From: Trema orientale
Lineage: Eukaryota; Streptophyta; Magnoliopsida; Rosales; Cannabaceae
Length of the DNA: 64,000 bases
Direction of reading: 5' to 3'
Assembly (NCBI GenBank): GCA_002914845.1
Contig: JXTC01000402.1
Span: forward strand, 86,076 to 150,075
The position numbers and the translations under genes were made by a program. This document shows positions 22,496-34,822 of the stretch, piece after piece. The notes under the pieces are model-generated. The model did not search any database. It had not been told where the DNA came from and was given only the letters and a program-made list of their open reading frames with translations. Positions within the stretch are counted from its first letter, which is position 1. Each line of letters opens with the position of its first letter.

Positions 22496-24913
22496 ATGGC
22501 CCAAAAATAGGGTCAGATGCTCCACCCGGTTGTCGACTCCGAGATCGAGTTGCTGAGGAGGCAGCTCTGCTTCCCTGGCGGGGTTACCCTGCAGCGGGTC
22601 GAGGGGCCAGCCGATTGGTACCTCCGCTCTTCTGCCCTTGAGGGCTCCATCGTGCTGGGCAGGAAGCACCTGGAATGGTTGCGGTTCCCGCTTCCCCTTC
22701 TCGTTCATCAGTTCTTTAGCCTCACGGGGATCCACCCTATGCAACTAAACGCCAACGGGATCATGATCCTCATGGGGCTTTCCGCCCTGACTGTCCTCCT
22801 CAACATCCACGTCGACTTGGAGTTGGTCTTTTACGCTTATAACCTGACCACTATCCCCAAGAGGAGCTCCTACCCCACATTTTACCTCCAGCCGCTTCCC
22901 GGGCACCACATCTTCTGGGGTCTTCCTAAGAGCGACAAGCAGTGGGACTCCCACTCCAGACTGTACGCGGTTGGAGGGGCGTGGTGCTCCCCTTGGGTGA
23001 ATGAGGAGCGCTTTTCAATTCCCACGCTGTTCTCGCACAGTAAGTCCTTAGATGCTTTCCTTTCTTTGGGTCTGGGCTTTCCCCAGTTTCCTGACTTTTA
23101 GTACTGCACAGGCACGGCGGATGAGAGCAGGTTTGAGCCGCGGCTGCCGGCGGGGTGGCTGCAGGAGCTGGAGGGGATCGTCGTTTTCGGGTCGGCTGGG
23201 GAGTGCCGCCACATACAGGCCGTGCTGACCCCTCGGGTGATGAATATGATGCCGAGAGCGGTCTTGTACCTCCCCTTCCCCCTCGACTCGTGGGTGGTCA
23301 CTAAGAACCTCCGGAGTCAGCTCGACGCCACTGCCCTGAATAGGTTCTGCCGAGATGAGCAGAACCGCGTCGCGATGGTTAGTCGTCAGGTTATGGCCTC
23401 GAACCAAACGGCGGGGTCTGACGACTTGGTGGCACCTACCAGGCTGGAGCTGGAGGAGGCCCTGGTGCTCATGGCTAGGGAGTGCGATCGGCTCCGGGCC
23501 GCCAAGGCGACTGCCCCTAGGGGTGCTAAAGGTAGACCCGTTTCCTTGCTGCAAAGCTCTGCCTTCTGGGTCTGGGTCCTTATCTTAATCGTGTAACTTG
23601 CTTCCGTCTACAGGTTCAGGTGTCGGACCTTCGGCGGACCCTTCCCCAGGCAGGGGGGTCACTGGCCATCGGGCCAGACCCAAGGTCCCTGCTGGGCGGC
23701 GCCTGATAGTGTCCTCTGACGACGAGTCTGGGGGTCGCGGATTTGTCACCTCGAGAGCCGACCCTGGCGACAAGCTGGAGGGTCTGTTCGTGCCTGGCGG
23801 TGGCTCCCTTGTGGCGTCCCTTCCAGGGGCAGGCGGACCCAAGCCCCAGGAGACGCCGGCCGTCCGAATCGGGTACTGTGGCGGGCCGGCTCCTGGTCGG
23901 CCTAAGGAGGGCACTAGTTCGGATTCTCCACTCGCCGGGCCCGGATCGGGGACCAGCGCAGGGTCTGGCTCCGCGCGCTCTCGCGGAAAGATTGCGGATC
24001 TGAGCGGAGGGGCCCCCCGACTCAAGTCCCGCCTATCTTTCCCCTCCTTCGGCCCCTTTGAAGCGGGGTCGTGCAGCTGACCCGTCGGGCAGGGAAGAGG
24101 GTCCGCTGGCTAAAAAGGGTAGGGCCGCCTCCCCTTCGAGCAGCGAGGACGACGACAGGGCCACTCTGACTGTCCTAAGGAGGAGGCGGTCTGTTCGCAG
24201 CGGACCTGCGGGGCGCCCTGGTCAAGACGAGACCTGCAAATCGCCAGGTGAGGGGTCTGTTCCGCAAACGGCCGACGGAGTTGCTGAAGTGGCAGTCGCT
24301 GCCGGATCCATTCCAGCTGCTACTGATGACGCACCGCCTAGCTCAGCCGCCGCCTTCCGCTGCTGCTAGCTCGGCGCCGCCTTCCGCTGCTGCCCCCATC
24401 CCCCTCACTTCAGGAGAATCGGAAGATGTTGCTGAAGTGTTGCTGGCAGAAGGTGGCGCCCCCACTCTTGGCGAGGTGGGAGCGCGCCCCTCAGGTGCGG
24501 ACGGTACCCGGGGAGGTGATTCGACTACGGAGCTCGAGCTAGAGCTACTATCCCTGGGGAACATGGATGTTGTCGCTCGCCGCAGCCTCGCACAGGTATA
24601 GGTTTGTGAGATCATCGTTTCTATAACTACGGAATGCTTGATGACGACTGAATTCTTGGTTTTGCATTGTGCAGTTGTCCGCGGTCCAGTCGTTTTATGC
24701 GTCGCGGGTGGCGGCGCTGACCAGGCAACTGGACGAGAAGGCTGCGGCGGCAGAACAGAACGAGGTCGCCCTTAGTGCGCTTAGGGCCGATTTTGATCTG
24801 TTCAGGAGCTTGGAGGATGCCCGGGTCAACACTACGGTGGCTCATGCCCGGAGCACCGAGAAGGCCGCTTATGAGGAGCTATCTCGCAAGCTGGCTGAGG
24901 CTGTCTCGCAAAC
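22496..24913 (+). pseudogene. Transposase_28-like (putative gypsy-type transposon) gene with introns
   Basis: Exon 1 ends at 23039 and encodes PGGVTLQRVEG, WLRFPLPLLVHQFFS and LNANGIMILMG blocks of the Transposase_28 (PF04195) type, whose biochemical role is unknown to me. Intron 1 (23040-23111) and intron 2 (23532-23613) have GT-AG ends and keep the frame: exon 2 (23112-23531) reads ADESRFEPRLPAGWLQELEG, and exon 3 (from 23614) reads GSGVGPSADPSPGRG. A frame change near 24050 precedes a Ser/Pro/Glu-rich region. A last exon from about 24675 has a coiled coil (VAALTRQLDEKAAAAEQNE) and runs straight into the right LTR. ATG 22496 is followed by TAG at 22508, so translation could start only at 22517. 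Probably a decayed gene. Confidence 0.65.
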
Positions 24914-25587
24914 TGTTGGGACGGTTTTCACCAACTGTCTACGTGTCTCCACTGCCTCTGGCTGGGTCCGGTATCTGGATGAATCGGGGGAGCCCCCGGA
25001 GGGTGTACCTGCAAAGACTCTCCGATGCTTAAGTCAGATATCGGACCTAGGGAGATATTCGAGGGTGGATAAAATTACTTGCCTCTCTTTTCCGCAGTGT
25101 GAGCCATGTTTATATTTTGGGGATTGGGGCCTGATTTTGAGGTTCTCTCTCTGGCCTCGCATTTCGTCCCTGGAATCACGGACTGGAGTTGCTGTAATAC
25201 CCCTTGATTGGTACGGCTTGTCCCTAGCCGCCCTGACACGAGTCCTATCGTGGCGCGGCGCCTGCAGGTTCGCCGTCCTGCCAGGGGAGTGCATTTAATG
25301 CGTATACCTACCCAATAGAGCATTAAATGCCCTGTCTGGGTCTGGATCTGTACATGCCCCCGAGGGTCTTCCAACGGAAGATCCTTGAGGCTCCTGACCC
25401 CCAGCTGTCGGGACGGGGGTCTGGTTGGGCTGGGCCCATCCTGGATTTGGGCGAGCCCCACCCTGACTCGCTTCGACAGACGGCCCAAATACCTTCACGT
25501 GAGGCGCTTGTGGCGTTCAAGTGGTTTCTTTAGTTACGTGTCATCCGGGCGTACACATGGCGCACATTCCTAAAATGGGCCCCCATA
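24914..25587. repeat. Right LTR of the GC-rich element
   Basis: It begins at TGTTGGGACGG directly after coding-like sequence and ends CCCCATA (CCCCACA in the left copy), followed by the CCACC target duplication. The abrupt junction with the last exon suggests that internal sequence between this LTR and the gene has been deleted. Confidence 0.85.
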
Positions 25588-27008
25588 CCACCCATGCATA
25601 TGAGTTCACCCCTTCTCATCAATGGAAACTAGGATATTGGCACTACGTGTGCCATATAGCCTGCTTGACACCTATCCTATAATAGGAGGAGACACTCATG
25701 TGTCACCTACCAAACCTGGAGGGACAACCGCATTACCTACACTTGCCAAATGGGGAGGTAATCAGAAGAAAAATCCCACGCGGGTTCACGGAGTTTGCAC
25801 CATCAGTGGAGCTGTAGTGCCACACTGTAAAAACTCCATGATGCTAACCTGGTACTCATGTATGATCCTATGACACGTGTACTCTGAACTGATATATAAA
25901 AATAGCTATGCAGTAATTTAAGGTCAAAAGATGCCTTGATTTTAATTTAAATTATTTAATATTTAGCAGCATAACATCCCTATTTTAATATATCCAAAAA
26001 TAACCTGTACTCAAAAAAATAATAGAGCAATCTAATATATATAATACAATTCAATTCCACCACATATATCTAAAATAGTTCTAAAATCATGTTTGTCATC
26101 ATGTGTTACAGAAAATAAGTTTTATTCAAAACGTAATAAAACAGATTGAACTGAATCCCTACCTCACTAGAATAGCGATACCAGGCTACTGGATCCTCAA
26201 TGTGCAAATTGGACAATCGTTCGGAGGGTCGGGAACTAATTCCACACCCTCGATTGCTCATTTGGGAAAAACCAACTTCTCAATGGAGCTTCAAATCAAT
26301 GAGCGGACCTCTCCGTTGAATTCCTAATATTCAAAATAGCTAAGTTTGACAAATGACTCGACCAATTCGGATCTGAGCCGACACCGGACTGGTGTCATAA
26401 AAAATTAGACAAAATCTAAGCCGTTAGATATCAGTTTTCGTGCTAGTCACCAAATATAGTCAATATATATATATATCAAACTTTTCAATTTTTCGAGTAC
26501 ATTCTAAAAATGACATAAAAAACAGAATCTAACAGTCAGATTAAAAGTCAAACTCGAGCTCAAAAATACACAAAAAATGGCGACTTTAAAACTGGGCAAA
26601 ATGGAGTTGTGAAATATATACCTTGAAGTTCCTCTCGACGATACGAATCAAACGAGCCCAAGAATGCGACCTGAAACGGCACTGAAAAATCAAAGTTCCA
26701 CATAGCCATTAATGGCGTTTTCCAGTAACGGGAAGCTCGGCGGTGACCGGGGACAGGCGGGACGGGCTGCTGGTGGTGCATGAGGACTCTACCAGTGGTC
26801 TAATGGGCCGGACGGTGGCCGTGGCAGCTCTGGCATTCGTTCGTCCTCCTTTGGCCGAGAGCGACGAGAGAGAGCGAGAGTGAGATCGGGAGTGAAGGAG
26901 AGGGACGAGAGAGAGAAACATATATATATTTAATATTTTTATTATTTTTGAAAAAAAAATATTCTAGTCAAATGACCGTTTTGCCCTTAAAAAAACTGAG
27001 TTTTTACA

Positions 27009-30000
27009 TTCTCCCTTCCATAAAGGAATTTCGTCTCAAAATTCAAGTACAAACTGAGAGTATGAGCAAGAATGTAGGAAATAGTCACTGGAAGTGTAGT
27101 GAACACTTGACTGCAGAAATTAAGAATATTAAACCGAATGCGAGTTAATGAAAGCGTGTGAAACAGACAGTCCTCACTTGGCATCAGAATTTTGCCAATA
27201 TACCGAACCCCACAATGATATGGTATAAGGGCGTACACGAAGAGATACAGAATTATAAGTTGGCTCAATAATAGGTATAAGAATCTCAACACCCATGGTT
27301 AGAAATGACTACCTCAAGTATATGAGCGGGCAAAAGATAATGATGATAACCATGGCTAGAAGCCGAGAACACATGACTCCAAACACTGATTGTAAGGCAC
27401 CAAACTAGAACAGCAAACCAAATAGATTTAAGAATACCGTCCCCCTCATCACACCAGATCAACAATCTCCTGGGACATATCCATTTGTCTGCAGCTAGAA
27501 CCTAAACCTAGATAATCTTTGAGTCAATGACTCTAACAAAAGTCTTCTTTCAAGCATAGAACATAATAGAATAGAGTTTGAGACAAAGAACAACAACCCT
27601 TGTATTACATCACACAAGATAAATGAGTTTAGAGGTCGAAGGTGACAAAGAGAGTTCAATGGCTCACAACCATTTCTATTCTCTGATTAGAGCGAGGAAT
27701 AATACTAAATACAAACCACTTCTAGTCAAATACAAAACTAGAACACCTAAACTAAAAACTACCAACACAAAATATTAGTGCAAACTTCATTTTAAAATGC
27801 AAGTATCCAAACATGAGAAATTTCAAAAGTATTTCAAATCTCTTGTCCAGTGTAAAACCTTATCAAAGAAAACCAAAGCAATGCTGATCTAAAGACTCTA
27901 CAAGTCCTTGATATTAAAAAAACTCTATGGACACAATCCAATGTCTCAGAAATATGCACATAACTGAAATCGATACTTAATGCCTCAGAAATAAGGTTCT
28001 AATAGGATAGGCTACCTGGTACCATCCTCGAGTGACGCCTATCTCCTATGCAACTTCTTTCAAATTTTTAATTAAAACAATTTTGAAAATATTTTTGAAA
28101 ACATTAGATGTAAAAAGCGTTGGGGCCTAGGAATACTACACTAGTTCACAATATGGTTTCTCCCTGGCCAAAGGTAAACCAAACCTGAACTTTGAGTATC
28201 CCTTTACAATATAGAAGTAGAGTTCAACAACTTTTAAGATAAAATTCATGAGTAATCTCGTTCCAATTATCATTAGTTATATAACAATAATCATGCTATA
28301 TATAGTTTAAACAAAATAAGGGATTTATATTCATCTCAACATCAACATTTAGAAAAAGTGTAGTTCCATGCATAAATGATGAAAATCCCTAGTAATCATA
28401 AGCATCAAATTAAAGATGGGTAATACGTGATGACCATTTATTAAAACCAACAGGGAATGCATGAAAAAGACACTAGTTTGTTCCACATAACTAACAAAAT
28501 AGACATTTATTACGAAATCTACACTTACTTATTAAATGATAAACGAGATCATACTTAAATTACCATGGCCAATTTTTTTTTTCAAAACTAGTAAAATATT
28601 TGGGTCTCAATCTATATTACAACCAAAGACAATGGGATATATATATATATATATTTTACATATATAAGGGGAAATAGGGTAGTTTAGAAATTATTAAAGT
28701 ATGAAACATTATTAAATACTTTCCCAAAGTAGGTAAAACAAGTGTCAATCCTCACTTAACTCTTTAAAATATACATTAAAAGTTCATAGAGATTTATACT
28801 AGGCATAACCAACTAATTAACATATACATAGGCTCCATGAATTGGAAAGCTACAATTAAACCTCTAAGAAGAAAATCACATGCTAACATGCACAATTCAA
28901 AATCTACCAAATATAAAATCAAGGCATGTAACTCGATGTCATTCATTGATTTGAAATCTAAATTTCATTCTCCTCCCAAGTTTTCCTAACACTAGGAAGG
29001 CTGGTCAACACCAATCACATAATGCCCAAAAATCCAAATTAAACAAGTTCCGCATATCTCAACGTAACTTTGTTGACACCGTAAAAATTAAGTTAGCAAG
29101 AATCACAATAACTAAAAAATAGGACCATATATTAACCATCAAGATAAACCACATCAAAGATATTTCAGAAGAAACATGCAATTTTGAACCATCAAATGCA
29201 CAAGGTCCAAGCATCAAGCTCTACAAAATCTAAACCAAAACTCTAACTCAAACATTTTCACCCAACAAGGATTTTCATGATGCAAACAGTCATATCAATT
29301 TCCATTCTCATGCTCCAAGCAATACATTCTAGAGAAAATCATATGTATAAATCTTTAAACATATGCGTGAAGCCAAAGAGTTCCCTCAAAATCATTTTCA
29401 ATCCACACTAAAGTTTACTGAGTAGTCAAACTTGTGAATATTTTTACTTAAAACTTTTCTTAAGTGAACTTATGAATTAATTTACGAAATTATTCATTTG
29501 ATCTCAAATCAAGTATTAAGCAGGGATTAAAAAATGCTTAGTAATCTACTAAGTCAAAAATTAGGAAAGGAACTTGAAAAGTTGATTTATGTATATACAT
29601 TTATATAAATAAAGTACCTTGGTCTAGAGACCTTTCAAATCGATACTTTTAAATGTAAAACAAAATCTTACTAATATATAAATAGATTGGTGGCCTTGCA
29701 AAATTTAGTCTCAAAGTAACATATTAATTTAAAACAATACCTTATTTGAGAAAGTGTATTAATTTTACCCAACCAATGCTCAAGGTTAAAATGTTCATGA
29801 TCCTTTTGAAAACAAACATGTTACTTTGATCAAACACAAAGGTTTACATCATTCAAAATGCCAATTGTCAACTTGGCATTTTCTAAAAGTTCCAAAACCA
29901 AATAAATTAGTTTTCAAAATCTGACCAAACCCCCAACAAGTCAAGAATTCTCATTCAAAGAACCACAATAACAAAACTTGATGAAACTAGAGGAATGCAA

Positions 30001-30728
30001 TTTCTAGAGTTAAACAATACCTTAAAATCACAAAACTAATCACTTAGTCATTGAGCATGCTATGTAAAAAGTATCATTAATACAGACACCAGAACATAAA
30101 ACCAAGTCACGATGTATCCTGATCAAGTGATCACGAAGATATCAATTCAAAGAAAATAAAAACTCAATCTAATAAACACCAACAGAGTCAAGCTATATTA
30201 GTTAAAGTGAAAACACCATACCAGTATATCACAAGCAAAAATCCCTAAGAAAATACAACCACAATCAAATGCTGCGAACAAAAGCGATAACAAAACCTGA
30301 GGAACAACCCACAGACAACACACAAGAAAGTAAAAACACAACAACCAAGATGCAAAATACTGGATTACTACCTTAGAACCTATAAGGTTCATGTAGCCTA
30401 CAATCTGAATGGATAGAAGAGTACAAGAACGAACGTTCATTCGAAGTGAGGGATAATGTTAAGAGTGGAATTCAATAGTCCCATGTCAGCTCGACACTTC
30501 CAAGACTAAAATTATTGGGAAATGACCATCTCAAAGACACCAGAATTTCACTTTAGAGAGGTTTAAGAGAGGACTTGGAAGGAATAGGAGGAAAAGTAAC
30601 TGATCTAGCTAGTTCCTAAGTGATATATGAGGTATTTGTCAAAACCATTTCCAAAACACTTTTAAACACTCAAAATTTACACAGGCATGATCCTAAACGG
30701 ATCTAAAGCCGTGCTCTAATACCAATTC
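27009..30728 (-). other. Non-coding interior of the LARD-like element
   Basis: About 3.7 kb lies between the polypurine complement and the PBS complement GCTCTAATACCA (30713-30724). No gag, protease, RT, RNase H or integrase motif was found on either strand. Frames at 26987-27292 and 30198-30440 are hydrophobic and unrecognised. Microsatellite (TA)n lies near 28637-28654. The sequence is presumably RNA structure or spacer of a non-autonomous element. Confidence 0.55.
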
Positions 30729-31275
30729 TGTCATGACTGAAAATCCAATGCCGTGACTTTTAGTAATTTTGAGTGTGAATAGTGAAAATTAAAGAATTTG
30801 CAAAAATTCGAAGAAACCAACTACTTGGATTTTTAATTCTAGTCTTCAAATCATTAGAAATTCTATATAAAAAAGGGTCCACTTTTAGCTCGGTTTATAA
30901 AAAAAGATACACCAATTAAGATTCAAGAAAATACAGTTAAATTATATAAAAACTTAGTTTAATAAAACTACAGTATTGACTAAATAGATTTTTCAAAACT
31001 TTGAACCCAAATGTCTAAAATTTAACTTACAAAGTCGGTCAAAATTCCAAGTACTTAAAATTTTTAAAATAAGCTCCTTATGAACCATTGTGTCTAATTT
31101 ATATACCAAAATCTCAAATAATAGTAAATACATCCTCATACATTCACTTAGTTGGAACAACAAAGTTGGCTAAACAGTTAGATATAGAGAAAGAATGAGA
31201 CAAAGAAAGGTACCAACCACGGAGGAAAAGACCGTGAGCGTAAGCCAAGCGACTTGCCTAGCCAATGAGATAACT
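30729..31275 (-). repeat. 5' LTR of the LARD-like element, truncated
   Basis: It starts TGTCATGACTG four bases after the PBS complement. It matches 20133-20735 until the shared word GATAACT ends at 31275, where unrelated sequence begins. The remaining ~1.8 kb of this LTR is missing from the window. Confidence 0.65.
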
Positions 31276-32850
31276 GCTGGAAATCCCAAAAAATGATTTC
31301 GAAAAATGATTTTACCGAAAATGATTTCGGCAGTTTTATAAACAAATCAAGAATGCAGCAGAATTTGTATTTTAAAATTTTTCTTGAAACTTTACAAAAC
31401 AAAATATAGGATTGTTGATCTAACATAAATCAATTCATGGAAGTTGGTTTAGATGAAACCTGGAAGCGCAAGAGCATTCAATGTAGTGATGGTCCCAAGG
31501 GGCATGTAGAGATGGTCCCAGGCGGCAAAGAGTTCAACCAGCTTTTAGCCTTGCCTCGAAGTGAAAACGGGAATAATCTCGGTCTAATGGCATCATCAGT
31601 AATACCATTACGTTTGAAAGTCTCACAGATTTCAAGGAAGGTGGCAACGTGAGCATTTGGATCATCAAGGGGATAGCCGCTAAATTGATTGGCCTGCACC
31701 ATCTGAATGATAGCTAGCTTGATCTCAAAATTGTTGACTTGTCTGGTCGGACGTCTAATCCCCCAGAATGTCTCATTAACCACAGGAAAAGCATAGTCAC
31801 GTAATGCCCAATTGTTTATGATCGCTCCTTCTTGTCCCCTTGCTAAATCGTTTCCTTGATCGTTAGCCATAGTATCTTGTTCTAGTCTAGAAGCCTCTCT
31901 CTTTTCTTTTCTGTTCTTTCGACATGTTCGCTCGATCTCAGAATCAAAAGGAAATGGATCTTCTTTTTCGAACTTTCTCATACACTGGCCTTATTCACCC
32001 TGAAAACAAAAGCAAGACACTAAGTAAAAAATAAAATAAAATAAAAAATTCAAACTAAAATTAAAGTTGCTTAGTATCGATATTAATAAAAATCAGATAG
32101 TCCCCGGCAACGGCGCCAAAAATTTGTTGTGAAAAATTCGCAAATGCACAAAAACGTAACAAGTAATATAATAGTGAGTATAAAGTATCGTTCCCACGAG
32201 GACTATAGATTTGTTAAGTACCGAAATTATCATTAACCCTAATTTTATTTGAACTAAATGATTAAAGAAAAATTAAATTAAATTAAAACTAAAAATAAAC
32301 TAAAAGCAATAATGAAAATTAAAATTAAAATAAAGAGAGTGTAAAACAAAAATTGAACGACATTTAAATCAATAATAAACCTAGGTTTTTGATTTCACCG
32401 TAACTAATCCACTCTAAAAATTCTCTATCTCATTAGCCCTAAATTATTCCCCTAATTGATAGTCGAGATTCCCTAATTTATTCACTGTCCTCTCTCGAGT
32501 TCAAGCAAAAAAACCTTAATTACCAGTTCACTATATTCCTATGTGAATTAAACTAATTAAGAATTTATTAAGATCTATGGAAACTCATATAGCGACTACA
32601 CAAACCATGTAAATATATTCCTATTTTACATGTAATTTATGGCTTTCAATCCAATGAACTAGACAAATAAATCTCCTTCCGATTTAATTATGATTAACAA
32701 ATTATTTATTTATTGGCCAATTAAATAGAATCATTAAGAACAGAATTGAAAACTCAACTAGGAAAAATAATTCACGGACTGAATTGAAAGAAAATATTAA
32801 AGAATCATAGACCTTTTTAAAATAAATCAAAGAATTTTCCATATTAATGA
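31276..32850 (-). mobile_element. Ty3/gypsy remnant with tRNA-Asp-type PBS
   Basis: On the minus strand the order is LTR (from about 32125 upward), PBS, gag fragment. The PBS complement GTCCCCGGCAACGGCGCCA at 32100-32118 is typical of the Athila/Tat branch of plant Ty3/gypsy. The LTR begins TGTTGTGAAAAATTCGCAAA, also typical of that branch; its far end is not determined (about 32850 is a guess). After the gag fragment, homology stops near 31480, and 31276-31440 is unrecognised. No 3' LTR is visible. Confidence 0.65.
31478..31981 (-). pseudogene. Ty3/gypsy gag fragment
   Basis: The frame contains NNWALRDYAFPVVN, YPLDDPNAHVATFLEICETF and FPFSLRGKAKSWLNSLPPGT, the core of the plant retrotransposon gag family (PF03732). 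Gag forms the particle that packages element RNA. The frame ends shortly after the PPGTIST motif with unrelated residues. The rest of gag (including any zinc knuckle) and all of pol are absent, so this is a 5' remnant only. Confidence 0.75.
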
Positions 32851-33566
32851 AATGCCCCTTCCGTGTCCTGATTTGGGACGTGATATTAAATATATATGCA
32901 ACCAGAAAGTAGCTAATGTGCAAACCAGTAACTTAATGACCGAAGAAAAGATCACATAAATCTCCAACATTCTCTAAAGCCATGTCCTCATTATTAATTA
33001 GCATAATACATCACATACTAAAAACATCGAACTGAAAGTCAATAATTCGATCAAACTAAAAGTCAATAATTTGAAACAGAACAACTTAATGACTAAATGG
33101 AAGATTAAACAATTTGCTTAGGCTTATTGTTACCATAATACATCACAAACTAAAAACATCGAACTGAAAATCGTTAACTTGCAATTCACTCGTGAAGAGA
33201 ACATGTAATCTTCAGCCTTATGAACAGATGCCCTCAAACTCTCTACCAGTTGCCACGGTTCCTGGAGGAGAGTAAAAATCCAAAACTGATTTCTTGATCC
33301 AATTTATATATTTAAAACATAGCCATGAAAATAATTTGATCATACGACTCCATACAAAAGTAACATCTACGTTAGCAAATAAAATATATCACAAGTAAGA
33401 AAGTTCATGATTCGAGACATTTACGTACGTATGATGGATAATGCAAAGCTCAAAAGAAAACATCCCTATGAATAAATTCAGTAACTTGGAGAAAATAGAT
33501 AGAAATTAAGTTCCACAAAACATGGTACAACTTAGCAGTAATTAATTAGAAGGAAATCGGGAATAT
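32851..33566. other. AT-rich spacer, no gene seen
   Basis: A short direct repeat around CATCACA(T/A)ACTAAAAACATCGAACTGAAA occurs at about 33009-33040 and 33141-33170. No coding sequence was recognised. Confidence 0.45.
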
Positions 33567-33861
33567 CACTATTCTACGTTTTATGATTGAAAATGGAAAA
33601 TTCGTGACTAAAATAATGTTGTCATTACTATGGCATGATTGAAATATCCGTGACCAAAGTTTTAGACACAAAAAGTGTAATTTATTGTGACAAAATATAT
33701 TTTTAGTCATAATTAATCTTTTTACTATGTATAAAAAGTTGTGACTAAATATTACCTTCGAGTCACAAGAAATTTTTATTTGTGCCTGAATGTCACTTTA
33801 GCCACAAAAATATTTTGTTGTAACTAAAAATTCTTACTAAATTGTGAATTTTTTTGGAGTG
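33567..33861. mobile_element. Short CACTA-like MITE (candidate)
   Basis: It starts CACTATTCTACGTTTTATGA and ends GGAGTG (complement CACTCCAAAAAAATTCACAA). The interior repeats GTGACTAAA/GTGACAAAA and TTTAGTCATAA in both orientations, like the subterminal repeats of CACTA elements. The 3-bp flanks do not match, so the boundaries are tentative. Confidence 0.4.
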
Positions 33862-33954
33862 AACTTTCTCAGACGTAAAATTTAAGATTAACTACCTTCA
33901 AATAGACATAAAATATTTAAGATATTTCTTTCCTCAAACACTAATAGTAACATC

Positions 33955-34340
33955 ATACTATAACAATAAGATTATAGAATGACGACTCTAAAGGCGACAA
34001 AATGTCGCCACTTTAACTTAAACATAAAGCGGCGATAAATTATATAGTCACCACCACAGAGAAATTGCATTTTTTGAAAAATAGAAAAGCCTAAAGCGGC
34101 GACAATTTAGATAAGTGCGTCAAAATTTTCCTTTAAAAATATCTAAAGCAGCGAGAATACCGCTTCAAAAAAAGTGCGCCAACTGGCGCCAAATGAAAAA
34201 GTGTGGTAAAAATATCTGGTTTATGTCGCCACTTTAGATTTTTTAATTTTTAATTAAATTTCACTAATTAAAATAAATATAATTAATAAAAAATATTTAA
34301 AATTAAAATTTAATTGGAACTTTAAAGCGGCACTTGCCCC
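33955..34340. repeat. Degenerate CACTA terminal region
   Basis: Repeated AAAGCGGCGACA/TGTCGCC(A/G)CTTTA units (at about 34003-34020, 34028-34038, 34092-34106, 34226-34238, 34323-34332) match the subterminal repeats of the CACTA element at 62381. The edge reads ACTATAACAATAAG, a decayed form of CACTACAACAAAA. It is an old terminal fragment of the same family, without coding sequence. Confidence 0.65.
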
Positions 34341-34344
34341 TTGC

Positions 34345-34822
34345 TAATTAATTTTTTTTATTTTATTATCTCTCTAAATGTTATTTTAATTACCTTGTTA
34401 TTAATTTATTTTATTTTATTGTTTCTCTAAATGTTATTTAAATTACCTGTAATTTTTATTAGTTAATTGCTTTAGTGTTCCTCTAATTTACTGGTTACTA
34501 ACATACCCAGTTCCATGTTTGGACATGTAGCATTAGTACTGATCACTGAGCTGGTCATTAATAGAAATACACGTTCCCGTCGTTAATTAATTATTTTTAT
34601 TTTATTATTTCTCTAAATATTATTTTAATTACCTTGTTAATAATTTAATTTATTTTATTGTTTCTCTATATGTTATTTAATTGCCTGTATCTTTTATTAG
34701 TTAATTGCTTTAGTGTTCCTCTAAGTTCCATAAACATGGTTACTAACATACCCAGTTCCATGTTGGTACATGTGGTATTAGTACTGATCACTGAGCTGGT
34801 CATTAATAGAAATATACAAATA
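34345..34822. repeat. Two-copy tandem duplication, ~240 bp unit
   Basis: The units at about 34345-34582 and 34583-34822 share long identical words, for example AACATACCCAGTTCCATGTT and AGTACTGATCACTGAGCTGG, with an offset of 238-245 bp. Differences include small indels. No coding capacity was seen. Confidence 0.8.

Larger units (their letters stand above)
21441..25587. mobile_element. GC-rich LTR element carrying a Transposase_28-like gene
   Basis: LTRs at 21441-22118 (678 bp) and 24914-25587 (674 bp) begin TGTTGGGACGG and end CCCCACA and CCCCATA. CCACC flanks the element at 21436-21440 and 25588-25592. The base composition is far more GC-rich than the surroundings. The interior has no RT or integrase but an intron-containing gene on the plus strand. 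A purine-rich stretch on the minus strand beside the left LTR (complement of 22119-22137) could be a polypurine tract, which would make the element minus-oriented and the gene antisense. Antisense ORFs are known in Tat-lineage Ty3/gypsy elements, so this may be a deletion derivative of one. Confidence 0.8.
20133..27008 (-). repeat. 3' LTR of the LARD-like element, interrupted twice
   Basis: The LTR sequence occupies 20133-20857, 21267-21440 and 25588-27008, split by the TRIM and the GC-rich element. The end near 26980-27019 (ACTGAGTTTTTACA followed by TTCTCCCTTCC) resembles LTR/polypurine junctions of long-LTR Ty3/gypsy elements. The family assignment is inference. Confidence 0.6.
20133..31275 (-). 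mobile_element. Large non-coding LTR retrotransposon (LARD-like), with nested insertions
   Basis: Sequence at 30729-31275 is repeated directly at 20133-20735, about 10% diverged by eye. A PBS complement GCTCTAATACCA at 30713-30724 sits next to the right copy, so the element runs on the minus strand. The left LTR extends to 27008 (TGTTGC ... TTTTTACA) and is followed by a purine-tract complement (TTCTCCCTTCC, 27009-27019). After removing two nested elements, this LTR is about 2.3 kb. The interior at 27009-30712 has no recognisable gag or pol. Long LTRs around a non-coding interior describe LARD-type elements. The right LTR is truncated after about 547 bp. Confidence 0.7.

Noticed and set aside
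21441-25587. Possible bacterial contamination or horizontally acquired GC-rich island
   Set aside because: The block is bounded by matching LTRs and a CCACC target duplication, has plant-type introns and lies within another plant element.
25622-25873. Plus-strand 83-codon frame right of the GC-rich element
   Set aside because: It lies in the LTR of the LARD-like element, starts and ends arbitrarily and has no recognisable motif.
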